DNA of 64,000 nucleotides from GWE2-40-63 sp041664345 (GCA_041664345.1 JBAYKX010000003.1:1-64000); one strand, 5' to 3'. Shown: positions 45,864-55,312, counted from the stretch's first letter. Numbers and translations: made by a program. Notes: generated from the sequence alone by a model not told the origin.

Positions 45864-46673
45864 CTATTGAAAATAATCCGAATAAGGTTCGCATTCTGAA
45901 AAATATTGCGTCGGTGTTTTTCCTGATAATAATTTGTAATCATTTATCATGTGCGCTTGGTCATAATACCCGCAAGTATATGCCAGTTCTGTAAGTTGAA
46001 TACTTTTATTTCTTTGCTTTTCGTGTAATGTATTTTGAAATCGTACGGTTCTTAAAAATTGCTTGGGCGAAGAACCTATGTATTCAGCAAAAGTCCGTTC
46101 GTATTGTTTTCTGCATAAACAGGCGGTTGAAGAAAGTGTGTAAATATCAATTACTCCTTTTGATTGATTTATTAAGGCAACACTATTCATAATTCGTTTT
46201 ATTTCATATTCCTTCTTTCTTTTTTGTAATTGATTCATAAGAAATTTTTCAACAATACAAATTTTCTCTTCGAAAGTTACCGACTTATATAACTCGAATT
46301 CTAATTCACTAGCTATATCTTTCAAAAGGTATTTTAAAGGTATGTTTTGGTCGAAAAACTCATTTGAGGGTATATTAAAGAATAATTTTGCACCGAAAGG
46401 TTGAAATGAAATTGAAAACAATGAAAGTTTCCCTGAAACAACTATATCGTAGTAGCTTTTCTGCTGCCCACTCAGAATTGAGTTTTCTGAAAGATGTTTA
46501 TTTTCATCTAAAGCTTTTGGTTTGTCACCTAAATAGAACATCAATTCCATTAATCCATTGGGTACCACCCGTTGTATATGCTCGCTCCCTTGGGGTAAAC
46601 AATCATCGATTGCCCAATATTGTTTTACATATTGAGATAAAAAGAGTGATGGTTTTGAAATATGATAGCTCAC
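45864..46673 (-). CDS. AraC-family transcriptional regulator (DUF6597 type)
   Basis: The 269-residue protein has an N-terminal ligand/regulatory region (YVKQYWAIDDCLPQG, VPNGLMELMFYLGDKP, FQPFGAKLFF) of the DUF6597 class. The C-terminal AraC double helix-turn-helix contains SSTACLCRKQYERTFAEYIGSSPKQFL and ELAYTCGYYDQAHMINDYK. It follows a VOC-family gene on the same strand but is separated from it by a terminator hairpin. Confidence 0.88.
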   Translation of the reverse strand: MSYHISKPSLFLSQYVKQYWAIDDCLPQGSEHIQRVVPNGLMELMFYLGDKPKALDENKHLSENSILSGQQKSYYDIVVSGKLSLFSISFQPFGAKLFFNIPSNEFFDQNIPLKYLLKDIASELEFELYKSVTFEEKICIVEKFLMNQLQKRKKEYEIKRIMNSVALINQSKGVIDIYTLSSTACLCRKQYERTFAEYIGSSPKQFLRTVRFQNTLHEKQRNKSIQLTELAYTCGYYDQAHMINDYKLLSGKTPTQYFSECEPYSDYFQ

Positions 46674-46709
46674 AGTATTTTATTTACAATAAAATTACAA
46701 ATTTTTAAA

Positions 46710-46748
46710 ATGGGATTGTGATTACCAATTTTAAAATCACAATCCCAT
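46710..46748 (-). terminator. Terminator after the VOC gene
   Basis: ATGGGATTGTGATT pairs with AATCACAATCCCAT around an 11-base loop, with T residues following on the minus strand. Confidence 0.8.
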
Positions 46749-46759
46749 AAAGTCATTTG

Positions 46760-47119
46760 CTAAATATCGCCGTATAGCCCGAGTTTATTTCCTTCACAAT
46801 CAATAAAAAGAGAAAAATAGCCCCGATTTTCAGCCTCAATTTTAGTTTTTGGTTGAATAATTTTACCCCCATTTTTCTCAATTCTACTCATTGTATTATC
46901 TAAATCATTTTCGGTATTTAAACTAACCAATATTCCGTCTTTTGACGGATTAAAACCGGGCGCAAAAGATATTGCCCCTTCTCCCGAAGGAAAACACGCC
47001 ATTTTCTCTTTTCCACAATCTATCTCTTGCAACTCAATTCCTAAAATAGTGTTGTAAAACTTAACGGCTCTTTTAAAATCTACTGCTGGGATTTCAACCC
47101 ATGAAACTAACTTTTTCAT
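46760..47119 (-). CDS. VOC-superfamily (glyoxalase/bleomycin-resistance-like) protein
   Basis: The start at 47119 (MKKLVSWVEIPAVDF) is chosen over an ORF start 8 codons upstream because the fold begins there. The ~119-residue single VOC domain contains WVEIPAVDFKRAVKFY and GYFSLFIDCEGNKLGLYG. The substrate is unknown. The neighbouring AraC regulator and other VOC and cupin genes suggest a cluster of small stress- or detoxification-type genes. Confidence 0.85.
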   Translation of the reverse strand: MKKLVSWVEIPAVDFKRAVKFYNTILGIELQEIDCGKEKMACFPSGEGAISFAPGFNPSKDGILVSLNTENDLDNTMSRIEKNGGKIIQPKTKIEAENRGYFSLFIDCEGNKLGLYGDI

Positions 47120-47366
47120 TGACCTAATTTTTAAATTAAACATTTAAGTACAATGCAAAAGTATTTCCGAAAAGTATGTTAGAATTGTAAAACTGCGACA
47201 TTGTGGCAATTCGCTGCATTGCTTAAAACATTGAGTGTATGCAGCGTTCGGTAGTACGGAGCCACTTCGATATCAAGGTACAACGAACTTTGATGCTAGA
47301 ACAGAAGCTCGAATAACCATCTAGCCCCAATATTTTATGATCTAAATGTTGTGTGGGGTATTTTAT

Positions 47367-48164
47367 TCATTCCATCATGTAAATCTTTGAATTGTAATAA
47401 TTTAAAAAACCTTCTTTTCCTTGAGATTTCAGTATCTTCTGATTTTCAATAAAATTTTGTCCATATTTTTCCCAGCGTTTAGTCCAACTTTTAAATCTCT
47501 GACATGGAAATTCATTACACTCATAGCAATGTGAAATCCCTTTTTCTTTGCAACATAAATGGAATGTTTTACAACTTTCACATCTTTTATTGTTAATCTC
47601 AGCTCCCGGACAAGGATTTTTATCCCTGGTGTATGTTGGACATCCTCCACAAAAACAACCACAGGCAGGAACTCTGCCTCTATATTCCTTTAATTCAAGT
47701 TTCTGGATTGATGATTTTACAAAATCAGTGGGTAACGTAATTATTTTTGAAATTTCTGTTATTGTTTTACCCTCTTTGAATAATCTATATGCAAGAAATT
47801 CCAAAGTTTCGCCAACTTCTATTATATTTCTGTCCAAGTCATAGAACCGAATTTCACGTTGTCTCCATGGTTGCTCTCTTGTTTGATGAATAAACTCAAT
47901 ATTATTATCAATCAGTTTTTTCTCAATTTGCTTAATATCATCAAATTCAAAATATAACTCAAAATTATTGCCTCCTGTTTTTATTTCTCTATTGTCAATT
48001 AATTTTTGATAGTGTGATTTCAAATGAATTGCAAAGTCCCCTTCAAAAGTTACATTTTCTCCAAAATCATACTTGACTTTTTGACCTAAGATGTTTTCAT
48101 AAAAATTTCGTGCTTTTCCTATATCAGCAACCGTAATTAAAGGACATATATATTTCATTTTCAA
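47367..48164 (-). CDS. VOC domain fused to HTH-like segment and DUF3795-type Cys-rich domain
   Basis: In this 265-residue protein, residues 1-118 are a glyoxalase/VOC domain (YICPLITVADIGKARNFYENI ... DLDRNIIEVGE). Residues ~122-158 look like a helix-turn-helix (FKEGKTITEISKIITLP). The C-terminal ~100 residues hold about fourteen Cys (CGCFCGGCPTYTRDKNPC, CESCKTFHLCC, CYECNEFPC) in the DUF3795 zinc-binding pattern. All three parts are in one frame. The role is unknown; sensing of a small molecule through VOC plus metal is possible. Confidence 0.82.
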   Translation of the reverse strand: MKMKYICPLITVADIGKARNFYENILGQKVKYDFGENVTFEGDFAIHLKSHYQKLIDNREIKTGGNNFELYFEFDDIKQIEKKLIDNNIEFIHQTREQPWRQREIRFYDLDRNIIEVGETLEFLAYRLFKEGKTITEISKIITLPTDFVKSSIQKLELKEYRGRVPACGCFCGGCPTYTRDKNPCPGAEINNKRCESCKTFHLCCKEKGISHCYECNEFPCQRFKSWTKRWEKYGQNFIENQKILKSQGKEGFLNYYNSKIYMME

Positions 48165-48218
48165 TTATTTTTTTTAGATTATTCTATTAATTTGTCTCTA
48201 TTAATGGAATTTTCCATT

Positions 48219-48536
48219 TTATAAATAATCTAATCGAGGTGGCGTAAATACATCAATTACTTCTCCGCCAGTAATCACTTCCCATGAATGCTCCATGTTT
48301 TCTGGAATACAATAACTATCGCCTGATGTCAATTTTTCACGTATCTGTCCGTATTGAACGAAATATTCACCAGATATTATATATCCACATTGCTCATTAG
48401 GATGTGTGTGAAAAGGAACATTGTCTCCAATTTTATAATTCATTTTAGTAACCATTGATTTATCACCAGTCGCTAAAACTTCAAAATTCACTCCTTTAAA
48501 TTCTTTATGTTTGGAATCACCTTTCTTACTAATCAT
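48219..48536 (-). CDS. Small cupin-domain protein
   Basis: The 105-residue protein is a single cupin barrel with the metal-binding motif 1 PFHTHPNEQCGYIISGE (two His and Glu) and motif 2 PENMEHSWEV. Small cupins of this type are usually isomerases, dioxygenase relatives or binding proteins. It lies just downstream of the 433-residue barrel gene region on the same strand. Confidence 0.85.
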   Translation of the reverse strand: MISKKGDSKHKEFKGVNFEVLATGDKSMVTKMNYKIGDNVPFHTHPNEQCGYIISGEYFVQYGQIREKLTSGDSYCIPENMEHSWEVITGGEVIDVFTPPRLDYL

Positions 48537-48547
48537 TGTTATATGTT

Positions 48548-49849
48548 TTATCGCAGGGGTCTATTTTGTATTCCAGACAACGTTTTCGCATATGAAGCGG
48601 TTGCGATTTCTGGCGCTTCATTTTCAATTACCAACTTAGTTAATTTCTTATTCATAGTTTCAAGTCCGCACTTACCCGCAACTGCTTTATTATGCGGTGT
48701 TGTACGCTGAATTTTATTGTTTGAAACGATACGATATTTTAATGAATTAAGGAAAAAAGGACTCATATGAACAATATACTTTATTGAAATATTTTTTTTC
48801 GTATTTACACTAAATCCAATATTTGCCATTAAATTAAAATTATAAGTCCATTTGCCTTCAATAACTTCATCTGGGTAAGTATCCTTTTCTTTAATAATAT
48901 AGGGATTAATACCTAGTTCGCCAATCGCGGAAAACAATTTATCTTTATTGTTAAAGCTTAGATAAATAGGTAAATTGAAAATGTCAGCACTTTTTGTATA
49001 TGCCGTATTTACATTTCCATAAACTGGGTCAAATACATTCATTTCTCCATCATAACTATACATGTTATAGTATAAGCCATAGGAAAACTCAAAATCAAGA
49101 GATTTAGTAGGCTTATACAAATGAGATTCAACACCAGCACCGTAACCCCATGTTGGATAACGGTATTCATTCAAGTATTTATCCAATTCGATATTTAAAG
49201 AAAAATCAACTTTTTTCAAATGAGTATAAAAGGTCTTTATACTTTTACCTCTCATTCTATTATAGGTATCAACAGTTTCAGCAAGACTTTTTTCATTAAA
49301 ATCAGTTTTAAGAATTTGTTCTGTCATATCTGGGGAATTATTCATTAATTTTCCCAAATCAAATTTAAACTTGTCATTTGTAATCTTTTTTGAGTCTGCA
49401 TATGTAATTTCACGACTTAATTCTGTAAACCCATTTTCTCCAGATTTAACAAAAAATATTGAGGCTTCCGAAGTCTCGTTTAAGGCATATAAATTAAGGT
49501 CACCTTCAACAACTTTTCTTAAGAATCGCCAAGTAATTACAGAGTCTATTCTTATTTCCCTTCTTTTTTTTCTGTGGATTAATTCAAGTGATTTATAACT
49601 TGCAAATTGAATATTGTCAATCGAATAGCCTCTAATTTCATTTGGTCTATAACAAGTAAAAAAAGTTTCTACTTCTCCTTTAAAAATCACTTCCTTTGCA
49701 AGATAATGAATTGGATAATTCTTAATGAATCCATTTACTGTGTCACCAGTACTCGTAATTATAAATCCTTGTTTGTCGGGTATATCTGTTTGTCCTAAAC
49801 TCTTTAAACAAGCAAAAGCTACAATAATTATTATACAAGATATTTTCAT
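48548..49849 (-). CDS. Outer-membrane beta-barrel-like protein with read-through C-terminal tail
   Basis: The 433-residue protein has a signal peptide (IIIIVAFACLKSLGQ), a middle domain and a C-terminal half of amphipathic strands (YPTWGYGAGVESHLY, LDFEFSYGLYYNMYSY, YNFNLMANIGFSV) typical of a small outer-membrane barrel. After LKYRIVSNN (about residue 377) the frame runs through a noncoding repeat (KIQRTTPHNKAVAGKCGL) and ends 50 residues later. The native C-terminus is therefore probably lost and replaced. Inverted 10-mers GTTGTACGCT (48699) and AGCGTACAAC (49866) flank the barrel part. The function is unknown. Confidence 0.65.
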   Translation of the reverse strand: MKISCIIIIVAFACLKSLGQTDIPDKQGFIITSTGDTVNGFIKNYPIHYLAKEVIFKGEVETFFTCYRPNEIRGYSIDNIQFASYKSLELIHRKKRREIRIDSVITWRFLRKVVEGDLNLYALNETSEASIFFVKSGENGFTELSREITYADSKKITNDKFKFDLGKLMNNSPDMTEQILKTDFNEKSLAETVDTYNRMRGKSIKTFYTHLKKVDFSLNIELDKYLNEYRYPTWGYGAGVESHLYKPTKSLDFEFSYGLYYNMYSYDGEMNVFDPVYGNVNTAYTKSADIFNLPIYLSFNNKDKLFSAIGELGINPYIIKEKDTYPDEVIEGKWTYNFNLMANIGFSVNTKKNISIKYIVHMSPFFLNSLKYRIVSNNKIQRTTPHNKAVAGKCGLETMNKKLTKLVIENEAPEIATASYAKTLSGIQNRPLR

Positions 49850-49865
49850 ATTTCAATTTTAATTT

Positions 49866-50225
49866 AGCGTACAACTTTTGTATATCCCCAGTCCAACCGT
49901 GAATATATACCTAATCTGCTGTATAATCCCATATAGGGGTGGATATTCCACAAATAGCCATGGGTTTTTAAGTTGGGTTTTCGCTTATATTGTTTACCAA
50001 AGCTAACAAAAAAAATAAAATTCATTACTATTATGGTCGGCGTTCACTCCCGATGGTGGTTAACGCTTTGCTATGTTATGCTGTTTATTTCATTGGGGTT
50101 TACTGGTTATATAATTTGATTTTTACCCATTCTTATTTATCTGCAATAAATTTTTGCTTTTCTTTTTTGCAAATGAGTTGAACGGTCCACTTACCTGTTT
50201 GAGCTGACGGAGGAAGACCACCACT
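49866..50225. repeat. Dispersed element, copy 1, with desaturase 3'-end duplicate
   Basis: Core GCTGTATAATCCC ... CATGGGTT (49918-49968) is followed by a segment common to copy 2 (TTTACCAAAGCTAACAAAA, ATGGTCGGCG-CACTCCCG). The last codons of a CrtI-type desaturase then follow on the minus strand (CTTTTTTGCAAATGAGTTGA, GGAGGAAGACCACC). Identity to 52741-53105 is roughly 80-85 percent by eye. The short ORF in this stretch is not conserved between copies. Confidence 0.8.
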
Positions 50226-50847
50226 CTCGCAAGCCTTCAATTTTTAATGTCGTGCCTTGTTCTTTTTCCTTAGGTATTTCTTCTATTTTATTAGATATGC
50301 TAAACAGATCATCATCCATTAAATATTTAGTCCAGTCAACAACAATCTTCAAAGCGTTAACGGATTCTTTTGTTTGAGTAATAATTGTTAATTTTTTTCC
50401 TAAGCGTTGCGCAGAAAATCGTCCAATTCCTTTTTTACCTGCTCTGTTTCTTTTATATAGAGGAGAGACGGGTTCATGAATTTTTGATGTGGAAGAAATT
50501 CTCATAAAACCATTAATCAGTTGATCTCTGGTCATTCCGCTGCCATTGTCTTTAATGATTAAAGTTCCCCCAATATTGTCAACATTAACAAAATTTAAAG
50601 AAGCAAAATGAGCGTCTGCATCATAAGCGTTTTTCACCAATTCAGAAACAGCAGTTTCATGCCTTGCAACCAATTCTTTACCAAGTCGATCAATTACACC
50701 AGAATCTACAGAAAAGCGGACGTTGTCTTTATCAAAAGAGACTAGGCTGTGCGACAGCTTTAAAATTCGATCAAAATTCTGGGGATCTTCAGCTAAAGTT
50801 TTAGCCAACTCTTCCCTGATGTTTTTTTCATCCATATTATCCAGCAT
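50191..50847 (-). pseudogene. 3'-truncated HSP90/GHKL ATPase-domain gene
   Basis: The 218 readable residues form the N-terminal GHKL module seen in large (often 600-900 residue) histidine-kinase-like ATPases: ELVKNAYDADAHF, LIIKDNGSGMTRDQL and GKKGIGRFSAQRLG. After KIEGLREW the reading frame enters the duplicated end of the desaturase gene, giving an unrelated WSSSVSSNR tail. Most of the protein is missing. It starts 29 bases after the AbiEii gene. Proteins of this type occur in defence islands. Confidence 0.8.
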
Positions 50848-50876
50848 TAATTCTGTTGTTAATATACACGATACTA

Positions 50877-51680
50877 TTATAAATTCATTTTGCGAATGTG
50901 TTTTTGAACTTCTCTTTCCACTTTACCAAAGTCGGGCAAATCTTTTATTTGGTCATTCATCGATTTTTGCCAGCGCCCCTTGTACTGAGGTAAGCGTTGT
51001 TCCAATTTTTTATGAAACTCAGATGGGTTCAATCCTTTACATTCACATTTCTCCTTGAATTCATTAATGTAAAAGTCAACATCCATTTCGTGAATTTCAA
51101 GTAAATACCAAATATCATAAAAATCACGTGCCTGCATACGTTGCATAACTGAGCGTAATTTTTCCACTAAAACTTCCTCCAAAGGATAACATAGTAGTTT
51201 GTGCTCTTCCTGATCAGAATAATTTAGAATCATTTTTTGTGAAACAGGAGCAAATACAAGTTTCTCACTTCTCGAAATATCTATTTTAACACGTTTATTA
51301 TTTCCTTGGCCTCCCAATGGCCCTATGTAACTGATATAAAAATTAATACCTCCATCTTCATGCTCGTTATTGTCAATGACTTCCAAGGGTATGTTGGTCT
51401 CTTCTCTTATATATCCAAATATCTCTTCAAACCATTGAAAAATTTGGTCATTTGTAATTTCATCATTTAATAAGGTGAAATCAAGATCTTCAGAAAAGCG
51501 GTAGTCTTTAAAGTAAGCTTTTTTCAAAACTGTTCCTCCTTTAAACACAAGAGCTTTCGCTAAATTTTCATTTTCAGCAATCCCTTGTAAAATCCAGGAA
51601 AGGACATAGTCTTTTTCAATTTGTTGGTCACGCACAACAATTGCTCGTGCTTTATTTTGTATTTCGCTTGGTTTAATCAT
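50877..51680 (-). CDS. AbiEii-type nucleotidyltransferase toxin
   Basis: The 267-residue protein has the AbiEii/AbiGii nucleotidyltransferase signature: VFKGGTVLKKAYF followed by RFSEDLDFTLL, and later EEVLVEKLRSVMQRMQARDFYDIWYLL in pieces. The family transfers nucleotides to RNA, causing growth arrest as a phage defence toxin. It overlaps its upstream antitoxin gene by 4 bases, the usual AbiE organisation. All core motifs look intact. Confidence 0.9.
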   Translation of the reverse strand: MIKPSEIQNKARAIVVRDQQIEKDYVLSWILQGIAENENLAKALVFKGGTVLKKAYFKDYRFSEDLDFTLLNDEITNDQIFQWFEEIFGYIREETNIPLEVIDNNEHEDGGINFYISYIGPLGGQGNNKRVKIDISRSEKLVFAPVSQKMILNYSDQEEHKLLCYPLEEVLVEKLRSVMQRMQARDFYDIWYLLEIHEMDVDFYINEFKEKCECKGLNPSEFHKKLEQRLPQYKGRWQKSMNDQIKDLPDFGKVEREVQKHIRKMNL

Positions 51681-52498
51681 GTGTAAATAGCCGATTTAAT
51701 TGTTTCAGTATCTATGTTCTGCATAATACTCCATTTGCTTAATAGCTTTCCATCCTTTGGTAATTCAGTATCGAGAACAACATAAGATGCTGTTTTTATT
51801 TTTTTCAGTTCTTCTGTGATTGATTGATTGATTTCCAATGCCTCCAATAAGAATCCAAGTCTTTTAATTACTGCTTGAGAATTAAATAGTTTTGCATACT
51901 CAAGTAAGTTCTCAAACCGTATTTTATCTTTTGAGATGTAGATTGCTCTTGCAATTTCTACAATACCACCAGCATAGTCTGGTTTAAAAAGGCAGTCGAT
52001 AAATGTTTTTTCTAAATCTGAACATTTCACTTTGTGAAAGTTATCAATCCACATTTTTTTTACTCCAAAAAAGTGATCTAAATTATGATAGATAAACTGA
52101 AAAGTGACCTCTTTTACATTAATTGTCGAAGGTCGAATCTGTTTGGCTACAACAATCTGCTGCTTAAGTGAAGGTTGAGTTATTAAGTTGTGAATTTGAA
52201 GTGCTGAATAGTATCCTATATAGTGATCATTTCCATTTACGAGATTCTCTGTCAGTAAATGCCAGTCAGGCATAAAGCTTTCCGGATCTTTCTCATAGGG
52301 GATAATGTAATAAACTCCATCTTTTATTCTCATCAATAAACCGCGCTTTGTCATATCACTCAAAAGTTGATTTACAGTTGGTTTTGACGATTTAGATAGA
52401 ATCTCAAATGCTTCTGAACTTTTAAAGCAAGCTTTCTCAATCCCATTAAAATGGGTCAAAAGTTCGTTGGATTGAGTTGAAATATTTTTACTTCTCAT
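51677..52498 (-). CDS. AbiEi-type antitoxin/repressor
   Basis: The 273-residue protein has an N-terminal winged helix (FEILSKSSKPTVNQLLSDMTKRGLL, MRIKDGVYYIIPYE) and a C-terminal AbiEi domain (HYIGYYSALQIHNLI, VKCSDLEKTFIDCLFKPDYAGGI). It precedes the toxin as in other AbiE operons and should both repress the promoter and neutralise AbiEii. No clear operator palindrome was seen in the 100 bases upstream. Confidence 0.87.
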   Translation of the reverse strand: MRSKNISTQSNELLTHFNGIEKACFKSSEAFEILSKSSKPTVNQLLSDMTKRGLLMRIKDGVYYIIPYEKDPESFMPDWHLLTENLVNGNDHYIGYYSALQIHNLITQPSLKQQIVVAKQIRPSTINVKEVTFQFIYHNLDHFFGVKKMWIDNFHKVKCSDLEKTFIDCLFKPDYAGGIVEIARAIYISKDKIRFENLLEYAKLFNSQAVIKRLGFLLEALEINQSITEELKKIKTASYVVLDTELPKDGKLLSKWSIMQNIDTETIKSAIYT

Positions 52499-53007
52499 AG
52501 TTTCAATGTCAGATTACATCTTATTACAATGATACGAATAATAATTTATTAAACATGAGATTTTATCAATGGATTCTTTTTCATAGTCTATTTGTCAGCA
52601 AGGAACTTATTAACCAGATACAGAAGATAGATGCTGCGTGCGAAGGGAAAATTTTAGCTTTTTTGGGTTTCTGATGGTTGAATTGTGTGTCGGAGAAAAC
52701 CAAATGTGCTAAAATGTGTGTTGGCTGTGTCTTTTTTTAGCATGAAACACAACTGTATATCCCCAACTTTTCCCGTGATATCAACTCCAATTAGCTGTAT
52801 AATCACGAATTGGTGTGGTTATTTTACTAATAGTCATGGGTTGTTTTGTTGGGTTTTCGCTTATATTGTTTACCAAAGCTAACAAAAAAAAATGAAATTC
52901 ATTACTATTATGGTCGGCGTACACTCCCGATGGTGGTTAACTCTTTGCTAAACTGTGCGGTTATTTGTTTGGGTTTACTGGTTACATAATTTTATTTTTA
53001 CCCATTT
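52499..53007. repeat. Gene-free interval with dispersed element copy 2
   Basis: The part from 52741 onward is copy 2 of the element: CATGAAACACAACTGTATATC, core at 52794-52842, then the TTTACCAAAGCTAACAAAA segment. It runs without a break into the desaturase 3' end. Positions 52499-52740 hold nothing recognisable. Confidence 0.8.
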
Positions 53008-54495
53008 CTATTTATCTGTGAAAAACTTCTGCTTTTCTTTTTTGCAAATGAGTTGAACTACCCACTTGCCCGTTTGCGCCGAAGGTGGGAGACCACCACC
53101 CGGGAAAAGCCATTGGCCTGCCATATAAAAGTTTTGCAGTTTGGGAAGGGTCATATCTAACGATTTCATCATGTTTTCTTTCGATGGCATAAATCCTTCA
53201 TAAGCTCCATCTTTGACACCGGTGTACCGAACATCGGTTTTTGGTGTGGCCACATCCACCACTTCAATAAACTCCGTAATACCGGGGAATTCCGTTTCTA
53301 AATAGGCAATGGCATCTTTTTCAATTTGTAACTTTTCATTATTATATGCCTCTCCTTCCAAATGCTCCCATAATTTCCAAGGGCTTTCATACCGCATCAC
53401 GATGGAAGTTTTTCCAACCGGAGCCATGGTAGTATCATACGAGTAATTCATAACGGAATATCCGTATTTAAGGTTTGTCCGTCCAATCTCCAAATCTTTT
53501 GAAGTATTGATAATGATGGGTGATTCGGATTTAACAACTTTTTTAATTCCGAATGAAACCTGCACTAACGGCGTAAACAACTCCCAATTTTTATAGGCAT
53601 AATCCACTTTTTTTGAAACATATTTCCCGCCCAACATTTTATAAATGGTAGTATATCCATCGGCTGCACTTATTACATAGTCAGATAGAATTTGGGTTCC
53701 ATCGGACAGGATGATGCCTTTTGCTGTATTGTTTTCAATAATTATTTTTTCAACTTTTGTTTTGTATAAAATTTTACCGCCCAATTTTTCAAATTTTTCA
53801 ACCATCCTCTGTGCCAAAGGGAACGAACCGCCTTTTATATAACCCGCATTTTTTTGATTGAACCAACCTAACATGAAAATAAAAGCCAATGCCGAAAAAT
53901 TCCTTTCACCATACAGGGCATCTAAAACCGATTTAATTTTCTCACTTTTGAACCCGAGTTTATTAAAATACTCTTGGCATGTTAAACGGCCAAATTTCCG
54001 TACCAAATTAATAATTGGCAGCATCACGGGAATAATTCTTAGGTAATCGAGGGGCTTACGCAGTTCGGGGGGAAGAGCGAAAGGCTCCAATAAAGCACTT
54101 TTGCGCATATCGTTACACATTCTTTTAATTGTCTTGGTATCTTCCGGAGCCATCTCAAGGAGGTACTTTTCCCATCGGTCGATATTCGAATAAATGATAA
54201 ATTCATTTCTGTCCTTATCAAATATTTGAGAATGAATGTCATGATCAATTATTTCGGTTTCATTATTTATTACGTTGGTTTCTTTCCAAATATCGTGAAA
54301 AGCCCCTTTCGAAGTTCCCACCAACCAGTGCAAACAATAATCGAAGCGGTATTTTTTTCGTTCCCAAGCCGTGCATTGACCACCGGCAACGGAGTGCATT
54401 TCAATTATTTCAGTATCAAATCCATTCATGGTAGCGTAAATTCCAGCAGATAAACCGGCAACGCCTCCGCCTATAATTGTAATTTTCTTACTCAT
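53008..54495 (-). CDS. CrtI-type FAD-dependent desaturase/oxidoreductase
   Basis: The 495-residue protein has an N-terminal dinucleotide-binding motif IIGGGVAGLSAGIYATMNGF, a following GGQCTAW flavin loop, and the C-terminal FAD motif YMAGQWLFPGGGLPPSA. It belongs to the phytoene desaturase/retinol saturase-like group. Substrates range from carotenoids to other polyenes; no carotenoid genes are adjacent. It overlaps the GNAT gene by 4 bases. Its last ~30 codons are duplicated at 50150-50225. Confidence 0.88.
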   Translation of the reverse strand: MSKKITIIGGGVAGLSAGIYATMNGFDTEIIEMHSVAGGQCTAWERKKYRFDYCLHWLVGTSKGAFHDIWKETNVINNETEIIDHDIHSQIFDKDRNEFIIYSNIDRWEKYLLEMAPEDTKTIKRMCNDMRKSALLEPFALPPELRKPLDYLRIIPVMLPIINLVRKFGRLTCQEYFNKLGFKSEKIKSVLDALYGERNFSALAFIFMLGWFNQKNAGYIKGGSFPLAQRMVEKFEKLGGKILYKTKVEKIIIENNTAKGIILSDGTQILSDYVISAADGYTTIYKMLGGKYVSKKVDYAYKNWELFTPLVQVSFGIKKVVKSESPIIINTSKDLEIGRTNLKYGYSVMNYSYDTTMAPVGKTSIVMRYESPWKLWEHLEGEAYNNEKLQIEKDAIAYLETEFPGITEFIEVVDVATPKTDVRYTGVKDGAYEGFMPSKENMMKSLDMTLPKLQNFYMAGQWLFPGGGLPPSAQTGKWVVQLICKKEKQKFFTDK

Positions 54496-55280
54496 TTTAT
54501 TAAGGTATTGATTTCCTCTTTCATTATATTTTCAAACCGGGTATTGCTAATGGGATGATGGCTTATGATTTTTCCATTATAAATGATGCTAAATGTACCA
54601 AATGCACCCGGTGTATTTTGCACGGCTTCGGCATCCGTTAAATCGACTAATTTTGTTTTTAACTTCATTTTATTTGCCGATTCAATAATGGCATTTACGT
54701 TCTTTTCGGTATAAGGGCATTGTGCCGAACGCAAAATGGTCAGCCCATCATGGTATTCCTTTAAATGCTCTTCCCTATTGTGTTTGAAACTTGGATCTTT
54801 CGATTTCTCATCAAATTTTAAAGCCAATAATTCAAAATCGGGTTTTGCCTTCTCCACACTTTGAAATCCTTTTTTTATAAAAATAGAATTATCGGCCATA
54901 AAAGAACCTTTTCGGGTAACCACGGCAACACCGAGCATTTTATTTTCTTTCGCATCATCTATACACGCATCAATTAATAGTGAAGCATAACCTTTGCCTT
55001 TAAATTCTTTTTTAAATCCAACAAAAAGGCAATGAATAAACATATATCCCTTGGCGTCAACCGGACGATGCGCATATTTTCCGGGAATGTATTCTAACAT
55101 TCCCTGATATCCACCTTTATTCGAAATAAGTGTTTTAATCCGCAAACCTTTCGGGTAGTATTGAACGAACCATTCTATTTTTTTTCTCAATTCAAGGTGT
55201 TTATCCACATCCTTATATCCGCAAACTCCATATTCTGCGATGTTTTCAGGTGTAATATCTATAATTTTAATATCATCCAT
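54492..55280 (-). CDS. GNAT acetyltransferase fused to a YoaP-like thioredoxin-fold domain
   Basis: In this 262-residue protein, residues 1-160 are a GNAT domain (IHCLFVGFKKEFKGKGYASLLI is the acetyl-CoA-binding region). Residues ~180-262 carry RSAQCPYTEKNVNAIIESA and NTPGAFGTFSIIYNGKII, like the C-terminal thioredoxin-like domain of YoaP. It is cotranscribed with the membrane protein upstream (spacing 32) and overlaps the desaturase downstream. The acetyl acceptor is unknown. Confidence 0.85.
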   Translation of the reverse strand: MDDIKIIDITPENIAEYGVCGYKDVDKHLELRKKIEWFVQYYPKGLRIKTLISNKGGYQGMLEYIPGKYAHRPVDAKGYMFIHCLFVGFKKEFKGKGYASLLIDACIDDAKENKMLGVAVVTRKGSFMADNSIFIKKGFQSVEKAKPDFELLALKFDEKSKDPSFKHNREEHLKEYHDGLTILRSAQCPYTEKNVNAIIESANKMKLKTKLVDLTDAEAVQNTPGAFGTFSIIYNGKIISHHPISNTRFENIMKEEINTLIK

Positions 55281-55312
55281 GTTACCACATATTTAAAAAT
55301 TGTTATCAATAC

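Noticed and set aside
49990..50181. 63-residue ORF inside dispersed element copy 1
   Set aside because: The frame is broken in copy 2, so it is not conserved between copies.
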